This document shows, in pieces, positions 37,588 through 45,212 of a stretch of 64,000 bases of DNA. Location of the stretch: assembly GCF_001665685.1 (NCBI RefSeq), contig NZ_LZTB01000119.1:1-64000 (forward strand), read 5' to 3'. The notes under the pieces were generated by a model. The model did no database searches. It was not told the origin of the DNA and saw only the letters and a list, made by a program, of their open reading frames with translations. The position numbers and the translations under genes are program-made. The stretch is from Mycobacterium sp. 852013-50091_SCH5140682. Lineage in GTDB: Bacteria > Actinomycetota > Actinomycetes > Mycobacteriales > Mycobacteriaceae. How positions within the stretch are numbered: position 1 is the first letter of the stretch; each line of letters begins with the position of its first letter.

Positions 37588-38856
37588 TCAGGCAGTACTT
37601 TTCAATCGAGCGAAATCCTCTACGAGATCTGCTGCACGGTAGTTACTTTCAGACGGCGTGCGCATTCGCGACGCGATCTCACGCGCCCGCACGGCGTAGT
37701 CCGGGGCGAGGATCCGACGCAGGTCGGCAACCAACGACTCTTGCGTGGTAGCCGAAAAGCGCCTCGTGGTACCGATTTTCAGCCGCTTGAGCTGAGCGCC
37801 CCACAGTGTCTGATTGGCGTCCATCGACAGGATCAGGGTGGGGACGCCGGCTCGCATGCTGGCCGCCGTCGTGCCCGAGCCGCCGTGGTGGACCACCGCG
37901 CGGCAGGCCGGGAAGATCGCCGCGTAGTTGACCGCGCCGACCACCTTGACGTGATCGAACTGGGGCACGTCGCTGAAGTCGCTGTATCCCGCGCATACCA
38001 ACGCGCGCTGACCCAACTGTGCGCTGGCGGCACTGATCATTCTGATCGTGTCAGCCGGGGATTCCACCGGCATGCTGCCGAACCCGAAACAGATCGGCGG
38101 GGTTCCCGCCGCGATCCAGTCGGTGACCTCTTCATCGACGCTGGTCGCCAGCTCCATCGTGAGCGTCCCGACGAACGGCCGCTGACCGTTCCATTTCGCC
38201 CATTCGTCGGCGAGTCCGGGAAAGCAGACTTCGTCGTATGCCTGGACCTCCAGCGCTCCCCGGCCGGCGACGCGCTGCGAGGTCGGGCCGGTGGCCTTCG
38301 GCAATCCCAGTTCGCGCCGCTGGGTGTCCTCGACCTTCTTGTTGAGCAGCCACGTCAGCCAGTCGAACGCCGTCATCGCGGCGCGTCCCAATGGTGCGGG
38401 CAGGATGGTCACGAGCCTGCCGTTGGCCCGGACCGGCACGTGATGCAACGTGACAAGTGGAATCCCGTAGTACTCAGCGACATTGGCGGCCGGTTCCTGG
38501 TAAGCCTGCCCGGCGATCAACACGTCGGCACCGTCGGCCAGCGAGGTCAATGTCTCATTGATCTGGGCCCAGCACTGATCGCTGAGCGTCCACATTTCAC
38601 GCCAGAGTTCCCTGAGCTCCCGAACCTTCCAGAACCCGTGGAAGAACGACGTCCAGAAGTTGCGGTAGACGTCGAGCCAGGTGCGCGTATCCAACCCGAA
38701 ACCCACTGCCGGAAGCCCGGCCGCCTCGACGAATCCGACCGAATCCGGCGCGACCGCGATGCTCACTTCGTGTCCCCTGCGCACCAGTTCGCGAGCGACG
38801 ACGATGGACGGCTCGATGTCGCCCCGCGTTCCGTAGCTCGCCAACACAAATTTCAT
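37588..38856 (-). CDS. GT1-family (GT-B) GPL glycosyltransferase
   Basis: The 422-residue enzyme starts MKFVLASYGTRGDIEPSIVVA and has the donor-binding motif ACRAVVHHGGSGTTAASMRAGVPTL followed by MDANQTLWGAQ. It is clearly paralogous to the protein at 30181-31434, with the same length and the same KFVLAxYGTRGD start. It should transfer a deoxysugar from a nucleotide donor onto the lipopeptide. By locus logic one of the pair glycosylates allo-Thr and the other alaninol; I cannot tell which. AAAGG lies upstream of the ATG at 38856. It sits in a minus-strand run with the methyltransferases. Confidence 0.88.
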   Translation of the reverse strand: MKFVLASYGTRGDIEPSIVVARELVRRGHEVSIAVAPDSVGFVEAAGLPAVGFGLDTRTWLDVYRNFWTSFFHGFWKVRELRELWREMWTLSDQCWAQINETLTSLADGADVLIAGQAYQEPAANVAEYYGIPLVTLHHVPVRANGRLVTILPAPLGRAAMTAFDWLTWLLNKKVEDTQRRELGLPKATGPTSQRVAGRGALEVQAYDEVCFPGLADEWAKWNGQRPFVGTLTMELATSVDEEVTDWIAAGTPPICFGFGSMPVESPADTIRMISAASAQLGQRALVCAGYSDFSDVPQFDHVKVVGAVNYAAIFPACRAVVHHGGSGTTAASMRAGVPTLILSMDANQTLWGAQLKRLKIGTTRRFSATTQESLVADLRRILAPDYAVRAREIASRMRTPSESNYRAADLVEDFARLKSTA

Positions 38857-38990
38857 CGCAGTTCGAAGCCTTTCAGTCTTTCCCGTGACGGCCGGTCGCC
38901 CGGCGTTGCACGCGCCATCCCTCGGTCATGTCCACAGGCGCGGACCGTGACCGGGTAAGCGCGGCAACGCCGGAATTGTTGGACTCTCCG

Positions 38991-39797
38991 TCACTCCTTA
39001 CGCCAGAGCACGCCCGTACCGTCGATTTCGACGATCTCCGCGGTGATCCCGTGCTTCGTGCGGTAATCCGTGACGGCCTTCTTACATCCGTCGATCGCGT
39101 GGTAGTCGTCGATGATGCAGAAGCCGCCGGGCGACAGACGCGAATACAGGCCGTCGAGCGCCTGGATCGTGGACTCGTAAAGGTCGCCGTCGAGCCGCAG
39201 CACCGCGATCTGCTCAATGGGGGCGTCGGCCAACGTGTCCTTGAACCAACCGGGAAGGAAGCGGACCCTCTCGTCCAACAGACCGTAGCGCTCGAAATTG
39301 GCGCGCACGTCCTTCTCGGGGACCGCGAGGATAGGAGCGGCCAGGTGCAGCTTGTCGCCCTTGTCGGCCTTGTAGTTGTCGGCGTCCGGCGCCGGCACGC
39401 CCGCGAACGAATCCGCCAGCCAGACCTGCCGCGTCTGGTCTCCGTATGCGGCCAGAACCGCGCGCATCAGGATGGAGGCGCCGCCCCGCCACACCCCGCA
39501 CTCGACGAGATCGCCGGGGATCTCCTCGGCGAGCACCGTCTCAATGCAGTTCTGCAAACTCGTCAGGCGCTGCATACCGATCATGGTCAGCGCATCGGCC
39601 GGCCAATCCAGCCCCAAGTCGCGTTTGCGGGCGTCGAACGGCCGCTTGCGCACGAGCATGAGGTTCCCAAACTTGAAGACAGGACGGTGCAGGCGAGCCC
39701 ATCCCACAGGCACCAACTCGTCGACCCCGTACCTGGTGAGATCCTGCCGAAGCAGGTCCAGATAGGCGGATCGAGTGCCACGGTCGGTCACGGTCAA
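38991..39797 (-). CDS. TylF/MycF-family O-methyltransferase (rhamnosyl methyltransferase candidate)
   Basis: A textbook TylF-family enzyme of 268 residues: LTSLQNCIETVLAEEIPGDL, VECGVWRGGASILMRAVLAAYG, VWLADSFAGVPAPD, then LRLDGDLYESTIQAL and CIIDDYHAIDGCKKAV with the metal-binding acidic residues. It should O-methylate a deoxysugar hydroxyl, in this locus most likely rhamnose. I use the TTG at 39797, which follows GGAGATAAGGGG; the frame stays open to a TTG at 39839 but the extra part would contain that ribosome site. Its upstream DNA repeats that of the TylF gene at 32906-33709. Confidence 0.87.
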   Translation of the reverse strand: MTVTDRGTRSAYLDLLRQDLTRYGVDELVPVGWARLHRPVFKFGNLMLVRKRPFDARKRDLGLDWPADALTMIGMQRLTSLQNCIETVLAEEIPGDLVECGVWRGGASILMRAVLAAYGDQTRQVWLADSFAGVPAPDADNYKADKGDKLHLAAPILAVPEKDVRANFERYGLLDERVRFLPGWFKDTLADAPIEQIAVLRLDGDLYESTIQALDGLYSRLSPGGFCIIDDYHAIDGCKKAVTDYRTKHGITAEIVEIDGTGVLWRKE

Positions 39798-39933
39798 AAA
39801 AGTGCCCCTTATCTCCTCAATTCGGTACTCCGGTGACAAGACTAGCGCCCTGAACAGGGCGCTAAAACTTTTCCGAAGCGACGGCAGACCTTGCGGCCGA
39901 GAGACTTTCGGCGAGATCGTCAGAACTTCGCAT

Positions 39934-40019
39934 CGAGTTGCAAAACAGGCTAACGAGTTTGGTTCGACGCTTTCATCGACGATATGGGGCTATCACTGAT
40001 CAGTGCGACCGTGGCAAAC
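39934..40019. repeat. Upstream element of tylF-type gene, copy B
   Basis: Blocks CGAGTTGCAAAACAGG (39934), CATCGACGATATG (39974) and CGTGGCAAAC (40010) repeat the blocks at 33799, 33838 and 33874 with conserved spacing, while the DNA between blocks has diverged. Conservation of blocks and spacing suggests protein-binding sites in a shared promoter. Confidence 0.65.
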
Positions 40020-40048
40020 AAAGACAACAAACTGTCAGTGCTGCAAAT

Positions 40049-40867
40049 TCATCGGAAAGCCGCCCGGGACAAGTGCTTCGGCTCAGCGGCTCGATGGACC
40101 ACCACGACCGAGTCAAACACCTCGATCCGGTCGATGATGGTTGCCGCCAACGGCACCTCCACCTCCCTGACCCGCTTCGGGTGGCCCTCCTGGAACTCGA
40201 ACACCGACGACATCTTCATGTACGGGGCGTGCATCGCATCCATCAGCCATCGGGTGAAATCGATGAACGATTCGGAGCGATCGCGGTAACCCGTCCAATA
40301 GTTGGCGCAAACGTCCTCGACCGCATACACCCCACCGGGCGCCAGTCGCGGGAACAGATACTGGAACGAACCGATCATCTGACTGGGTTGATGCCCGCCG
40401 TCGTCGAGAATCGTGTCGAACGGCCCGAACTCGTCCAGCACCCGGCCCAGGAATGCGGTGTCGGTTTGATCGCCGATCCGCACGTGAATGTCATCCTGCG
40501 GTGCGTCGTACTGAGCAGACTTCGGGTTGAAGTCGAGCCCCACGATCGTGGCTTTGGGCAGGTACTCGCGCCACATGCGCAAAGACCCGCCTCTGTCGAC
40601 GCCGATCTCGAGCATCCGCTCGGTCCTGTCCAGGACAGACTCATAGATCGGCAGATAATGACGCAGCTTGTGCACGTTTTCGGTCTCGCTGAAGATCCGG
40701 CCGATGGCGGTCTCCTCCGGGGGACTGTCATCCGCACCCATCACCACGGGCCGCGCGAGATCGGGCCCCAACGCTTCGAGCATCCGCCGGCGGCCCTTGT
40801 ACGGATAGCGGCGAAATATGAACGGCGGTTTCGGCAGCAATGTCAATCGGAACATGGCCATAGTCAC
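40049..40867 (-). CDS. MycE-like sugar O-methyltransferase (Rmt candidate)
   Basis: The 272-residue protein has a class I SAM fold of the MycE/demethylmacrocin type: MLEIGVDRGGSLRMWREYLPKATIVGLDFNP, IRIGDQ-like HVRIGDQTD, FDTILDDGGHQPSQMIGSFQYLFPRLAPGG and YAVEDVCANYW. The DDGGH motif carries the metal-binding and catalytic residues in MycE. Such enzymes O-methylate deoxysugars; in mycobacteria this type includes GPL rhamnosyl methyltransferases. The GTG at 40867 is used; ATGs at 40861 and 40855 are alternatives with AGGA slightly upstream. Confidence 0.83.
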   Translation of the reverse strand: MTMAMFRLTLLPKPPFIFRRYPYKGRRRMLEALGPDLARPVVMGADDSPPEETAIGRIFSETENVHKLRHYLPIYESVLDRTERMLEIGVDRGGSLRMWREYLPKATIVGLDFNPKSAQYDAPQDDIHVRIGDQTDTAFLGRVLDEFGPFDTILDDGGHQPSQMIGSFQYLFPRLAPGGVYAVEDVCANYWTGYRDRSESFIDFTRWLMDAMHAPYMKMSSVFEFQEGHPKRVREVEVPLAATIIDRIEVFDSVVVVHRAAEPKHLSRAAFR

Positions 40868-41166
40868 GTGATCCTATGGACAGCCGACGTGACGACGGTT
40901 CGTATCACGAGAATCGTTGCAGATCACAGAGATACCCTATCGACACATCAGCACCACCAGTCCCGCCGTGAGCGCTCACTGCGGCTCAGGCTCGCCAGAG
41001 CAAACTCGTTGACCGAGCAGAGTGCGTGCCTTGGCTCGCTCACCTCCCCCGACGACGAATCCAGGCAAATCAACACAGGTCGGCCGCCGTCGGCGGGTCG
41101 ACTGTCCAGATCCGTTATGTCTCGTAGCAATTGAGTCAGTGTGTCCGACGCCAGGCGGGTGGAACC
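40868..41166. other. Intergenic region with no recognised feature
   Basis: Almost 300 bp between the MycE-like gene and the second Gap gene, both on the minus strand. Base composition is ordinary and small frames in it have no family features. It may hold a separate promoter for the methyltransferase run below. Confidence 0.3.
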
Positions 41167-41970
41167 TCAGAGCAGACCCATGCCCCGCAACACAGCCGAT
41201 ACACCGATCACAGTGAAGATGACGGCCAGGATCTGCTGCCGGTGAGCCAGCGCCCATCCGCGCAGCCGCCGCAATACGGCCTCAGTTCTCATCGGTGCCA
41301 ACAGGTGGCTGACGAGAACGATTTCGACGACACCCAGAACTCCGATGATGTAAGCAATGCCGGTGCTGAGCTGGGTCCCGATCGCGGCTCCCGACGTCAG
41401 GATGGTGGCGAGTACGAGTAGGACGATCTCGGGCGCCGGTCCCATCGCCAGCCCGATCACAAAGGCCACCCAGAGCGATCCGTTCTCCCAGGCGTTGCGG
41501 GCGCGGGCGATCAGGCGCCGAACCGCGGACCCGAACCGCGACGGGACGTCCGCACCGTCGCCGCCTGCTCCCGCACTTCCAGCGGAAGAGCCCGGGTTGA
41601 GTGCCAGGATCAGCTTGCTCGTCCCCGGTATCTGCACGTTCGCGCCCTGACGCGCCCGGGACCGCGCCATCAGCAGTGCAGCGACGGTCAGCGCGAACAC
41701 ACCGAACCCGATCTGGAAGTGGCCGACGCTGGAATTGGTTGCCGGAGTGGATAAGTCAGCGGTGAACTCAGCCAGACCCGGCGTGAAGTGAAGGACGATC
41801 AACGGCGCAAGAATCGAAAAGACGCTCGCCACCAGACAACCCGACCAGAAGGCCACGAGGTTCTGCGCCGGCCGCTGCCGCGAGATGAGCAACAGGGTCA
41901 CGCCGAGACGCACCGGGTTGAGCGCGCCCATGAGCGCCAGTCCCAGCACCGAGCTCCACACCGACGCCAC
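41167..41970 (-). CDS. Second Gap-family integral membrane protein
   Basis: The 267-residue protein has six hydrophobic segments in the Gap arrangement. It shares LMGALNPVRLGVTLLLISRQRPAQNLVAFWSGC and the C-terminal GWALAHRQQILAVIFTVIGVSAVL with the Gap protein at 9576-10373. The central polar loop is Gly/Ala/Ser-rich (SSAGSAGAGGDGAD). Family members (Gap, Sap) help transport surface glycolipids. A second copy here could serve another step or another GPL form. The GTG at 41970 is the best available start; the ribosome site is weak. Confidence 0.85.
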   Translation of the reverse strand: MASVWSSVLGLALMGALNPVRLGVTLLLISRQRPAQNLVAFWSGCLVASVFSILAPLIVLHFTPGLAEFTADLSTPATNSSVGHFQIGFGVFALTVAALLMARSRARQGANVQIPGTSKLILALNPGSSAGSAGAGGDGADVPSRFGSAVRRLIARARNAWENGSLWVAFVIGLAMGPAPEIVLLVLATILTSGAAIGTQLSTGIAYIIGVLGVVEIVLVSHLLAPMRTEAVLRRLRGWALAHRQQILAVIFTVIGVSAVLRGMGLL

Positions 41971-42514
41971 GCTACCGTGTCGCCGTAGTCCATTGGCCTT
42001 TTCCGAAGTGCATGGCTAACCGAGATTCACCTCGCAGGAAACGGATGACGGACCGCTTCGCGAAATGCGCAATCCCCGCGCTGCGCTGTTTACACATACG
42101 ACGCGAGGTTTGCGCACCTGCATTCAGCGAACTTTCCTCCGACCACTCCTTCGCCATCGGACCGTCTCCGCGCAACCCCTTGTAGTCACCGATCCTTCGG
42201 AATTGAACGCAAATTTTCGATGCAGTAACACTATTCGCCGAACACATAGCATATTCTTACCAAGCCGGGGCAGTCGACGCAGCACCGTCATGCGATGGCG
42301 GAATGCGTGCGATGATCTCTGCGACAAGCCTGTTGGGCCTTGTTTCGGTGAAACGTCTTGCCGTCGGCATCGATAGATCACCACCGATTTCGGCAATATT
42401 TTCGACAGATAGCAAATGACCACAAGTTCAGTCAGCGAAGTTGCACACGCCGAGCGGCCGGTGATTATCAGCGCGCGCCCGCAGTGAAATCCGTCTATCC
42501 GAAGGAGACCATTC
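41971..42514. other. Long AT-rich divergent intergenic region
   Basis: About 540 bp between the second Gap gene and the sulfotransferase gene, clearly AT-richer than flanking genes around 42190-42260 and 42370-42440. It contains ATAGCAAATGACC at 42409-42421, a word also found as ATAGCAAATTGACC near 51725 upstream of mmpS4. It is probably a divergent promoter region and a candidate Lsr2-type island. No gene is supported. Confidence 0.45.
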
Positions 42515-43492
42515 ATGACTGTGCCGAGCCAGCAACACCGCGTGTCTGCCCGCCCCGTGATTCTGTTCGTTTTGGGAATGGGAAGGTCTGGAACTTCGGC
42601 GCTCACCCGCGTCCTGTCACTGTGCGGTGCTGCTCTCCCGACGGGCATGATGGGCGCCGACACCGGCAACCCACGTGGCTATTGGGAGCCACGCGCAGCC
42701 TTGCTCCTCAACAGAGCGATCCTCGACCGCCACGGAAGCGCCTGGTGGGACCCGTCTTTCAAGCTACTCGAAAATGGAGAGTTCACCGCCGACGAGAAGT
42801 CCGCATACGTTGCTGAAATCGGTCAGTTCCTCGACAAGCTGCCCCCCGCGCCGCTTGTGGTGATCAAAGAGCTCACCATCGGTGTGCTCCACAGCATGTG
42901 GTTCGAGGCGGCACGCCAGGCCGGTTACGACATCGCGGCAGTGATATCGGTGCGCCACCCGGAAGAGGTTGTCGCGTCTCTGGGGGCTGCTGTCAAAGCC
43001 ACGCCTGAGCTAACGAGTGCGTTGTGGCTGAAGGGCAATCTGCTGGCAGAGCGACATACGCGCGACGTGCCCCGTGCGTTCGTCGAATACTCCAATCTGC
43101 TCGACGACTGGCGACGCGAGATCAACCGGATCTCCGCTGCGCTCGGCGTCGACCTCACACCCGCCGACGAGGCCCCGATCGATGAGTTCCTGGCACAGGG
43201 TCTGCACCGCCAGCGGCACAGCGCTGAAGTGGTGGATCGCTTCGGCACCGACTGGGTGTCGGAGGTGTACGAAGCGATGCGGGCAGCGGCCGTGGACGGC
43301 GACCTCGACCTGGCGACGCTCGACAGGGTTTTCGAGGCATATCAGGCGACCGAACGCGATTTCCGCAAAGCGTTCGACTGTTCCCGTGGGTATCAGGACG
43401 GCGTGCTCAACAAGCTCGTCCGTCCCTCCATCGCCAAACCGATCCTCGAACTCCGCGCGATTGCTCACCGACGGAAGGGGACCTGGGTCTGA
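42515..43492 (+). CDS. PAPS-dependent sulfotransferase-family protein
   Basis: The 325-residue protein begins with a P-loop-like PAPS 5'-phosphosulfate motif, ILFVLGMGRSGTSALTRVL. It later shows a 3'-phosphate region (VISVRHPEEVVASL with the conserved Arg and Ser, and RAFVEYSNLLDDWRREI). This layout is that of bacterial carbohydrate and lipid sulfotransferases. It should move sulfate from PAPS to a hydroxyl, in this locus possibly on the GPL. Sulfated GPL has been described in the M. fortuitum group; it is not part of the standard M. smegmatis set. AAGGAG precedes the ATG. It is followed by rmlA on the same strand. Confidence 0.8.
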   Translation: MTVPSQQHRVSARPVILFVLGMGRSGTSALTRVLSLCGAALPTGMMGADTGNPRGYWEPRAALLLNRAILDRHGSAWWDPSFKLLENGEFTADEKSAYVAEIGQFLDKLPPAPLVVIKELTIGVLHSMWFEAARQAGYDIAAVISVRHPEEVVASLGAAVKATPELTSALWLKGNLLAERHTRDVPRAFVEYSNLLDDWRREINRISAALGVDLTPADEAPIDEFLAQGLHRQRHSAEVVDRFGTDWVSEVYEAMRAAAVDGDLDLATLDRVFEAYQATERDFRKAFDCSRGYQDGVLNKLVRPSIAKPILELRAIAHRRKGTWV

Positions 43493-43602
43493 GACGGTTC
43501 TGATGACTGCCGTTTGACCTGTCAGCCTTCGCAATTCACTGTGCGGCCGCGCCGGGTGTGTGGCCACACGACGTCGGCCGGCCCAGACCGCGGGATGCGG
43601 CG

Positions 43603-43640
43603 CCATATCGCCGTATTCCGCGGATCTTGCCACGATATGG
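43603..43640. promoter_or_regulatory. Inverted repeat upstream of rmlA
   Basis: CCATATCG (43603-43610) and its exact inverse CGATATGG (43633-43640) are 30 bp apart, about three helical turns, and lie 55-92 bp before the rmlA start. TTGCCACG next to the second arm also occurs in the TylF upstream elements. This may be an operator or activator site. Confidence 0.5.
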
Positions 43641-43694
43641 TGGACTTTGTGTTCGCCCGGTTCGACGAATGCTTTATCTGATAAGGGAATAGAC

Positions 43695-44561
43695 ATGCAC
43701 GGCATCATTCTCGCCGGTGGCTCTGGCACCCGGCTACACCCGATCACGATGGGTGTCAGCAAGCAGCTGCTACCGGTGTACGACAAGCCGCTCATCTACT
43801 ACCCGCTTTCCACTTTGATCATGGCGGGCATCCGCGACATCCTGGTGATCACCACCCCGGCCGACGCCCCCGCGTTCGAGCGACTCCTCGGTGACGGTTC
43901 CGCGTTCGGCGTCAATTTGCGCTACGCCGTGCAGAACGAGCCGGAGGGCCTTGCGCAGGCATTTGTGATCGGCGCAGACCATATCGGCAACAACACGGTC
44001 GCGCTTGCTCTGGGTGACAACATCTTCTATGGGCCCGGCTTGGGCACGAGCCTGAAGCGGTTTGAAAATGTCAGTGGTGGCGCGGTTTTCGCGTACTGGG
44101 TGGCCAATCCGTCCGCGTACGGCGTCGTCGAGTTCGGGGCCGACGGAACGGCGCTGTCGTTGGAGGAGAAACCGGCGACACCGAAGTCCCACTACGCGAT
44201 TCCGGGGCTGTATTTCTACGACAACAATGTCATCGAGATCGCCCGGTCGCTGCGGAAATCCGCCCGCGGCGAGTACGAGATCACCGAGGTGAACCAGACC
44301 TACCTCAACCGCGGTCAGCTTTCCGTCGAGGTGCTGCCGCGCGGCACCGCCTGGCTCGATACCGGCACGTTCGATTCACTCTTGGATGCCAGCGATTTCG
44401 TGCGGACCATCGAGCTCCGCCAAGGTTTGAAAGTCAGTGTTCCCGAAGAGATCGCCTGGCGGGCCGGCTTTATCGACGACGATCAGCTCGCGGCACGGGC
44501 CAACGAACTGCTCAAATCGGGATACGGCAGTTACCTGCTCGAATTGTTGGATCGAAACTAG
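43695..44561 (+). CDS. rmlA: Glucose-1-phosphate thymidylyltransferase RmlA
   Basis: The 288-residue enzyme starts MHGIILAGGSGTRLHPITMG, the nucleotidyltransferase signature, followed by SKQLLPVYDKPLIYYPLSTLIMAGI, LALGDNIFYG, EEKPATPKSHYAIPGLYFYD and GTAWLDTGTFDSLL. It joins dTTP and glucose-1-phosphate to dTDP-glucose, the first step towards dTDP-rhamnose and 6-deoxytalose. Length is typical. AAGGGAATAGAC lies before the ATG at 43695. GPL loci usually carry rmlA close to mmpL4b, as here; rmlB, rmlC and rmlD are not in the window. Confidence 0.96.
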   Translation: MHGIILAGGSGTRLHPITMGVSKQLLPVYDKPLIYYPLSTLIMAGIRDILVITTPADAPAFERLLGDGSAFGVNLRYAVQNEPEGLAQAFVIGADHIGNNTVALALGDNIFYGPGLGTSLKRFENVSGGAVFAYWVANPSAYGVVEFGADGTALSLEEKPATPKSHYAIPGLYFYDNNVIEIARSLRKSARGEYEITEVNQTYLNRGQLSVEVLPRGTAWLDTGTFDSLLDASDFVRTIELRQGLKVSVPEEIAWRAGFIDDDQLAARANELLKSGYGSYLLELLDRN

Positions 44562-44756
44562 CCGACACTCACTGTAACCGGATACCGTGGTAACGCGCCG
44601 GAAACTCTGAGAGATAAACAGATACGGGTGTTACACCCGGCGCAAGAGTTTGCGGCTGATGAGTTGGTGTTGGCTCAGCCGATCGGCTGGCCCGGTTTCA
44701 GGTCTTGGCTGCATGGCTACAGTTGATGTTGTCAGTTACGAGGAGGGGACTGAACA

Positions 44757-45095
44757 ATGAAGAAATTCTCGCTGAATACGCTCGCCGTCGCGGTGGGCGG
44801 TCTGGCGTTGTCGCTGTCGGCTGGTGCGGGTCTCGCATCCGCACAGCCTGATCTCGGCCCCATGGTCGATTCACCGTGTACGTATGAGCAGGCGATGGCG
44901 GCGGTACATGCGGAGAATCCGATGGCCGCGCAGTACCTTGACCAATCGCCGCCCAACCAGCAGTTCCTGCGGGTGTTCCTCAGCTCGCCGCGGGACCAGC
45001 GCGTCAACCTGCTGAATCAGATCAAGAACAATCAGGGAGCGGCGCAGGCTCTTCCGGTCTTCACGCAAATGTTGACCAGCTGTGTGAAGTACTGA
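44757..45095 (+). CDS. Secreted haemophore-like (MHB domain) protein
   Basis: The 112-residue product has a signal peptide (VAVGGLALSLSAGAGLASAQ) and a mature helical domain with two cysteines (SPCTYEQAMAA and LTSCVKY). The pattern CTYEQ...AVHAENPMAAQYLDQSP...QQFLRVFLSSPRDQRVNLLNQ fits the haemophore haem-binding (Rv0203-like) family of mycobacteria. It should be exported; haem binding is inferred from the family. GAGGAGGGG lies before the ATG. It has no clear link to GPL and ends in front of a strong terminator hairpin. Confidence 0.82.
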   Translation: MKKFSLNTLAVAVGGLALSLSAGAGLASAQPDLGPMVDSPCTYEQAMAAVHAENPMAAQYLDQSPPNQQFLRVFLSSPRDQRVNLLNQIKNNQGAAQALPVFTQMLTSCVKY

Positions 45096-45107
45096 GCGCG
45101 GTAGCCC

Positions 45108-45148
45108 GAGACGGGTGCGGTGCACGCTATGTGCGCCGCACCCGTCTC
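45108..45148. terminator. Strong hairpin terminator between convergent genes
   Basis: GAGACGGGTGCGG (45108-45120) pairs exactly with CCGCACCCGTCTC (45136-45148), and the stem extends inward through GTGCAC/GTGCGC to a five-base loop. No T-run follows, as is usual for mycobacterial intrinsic terminators. It lies between the haemophore gene and mmpL4b, which converge, and can serve both. Confidence 0.75.
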
Positions 45149-45212
45149 TGCGTTCTGGGCTCTCGCGCATGCAGTGCGCACGCCAAAACGACTGTCAAGC
45201 GTCAATACTCGG

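Noticed and set aside
40948..41130. Minus-strand 60-codon frame between the MycE-like and Gap genes
   Set aside because: No ribosome site, no family resemblance and too short to separate from chance.
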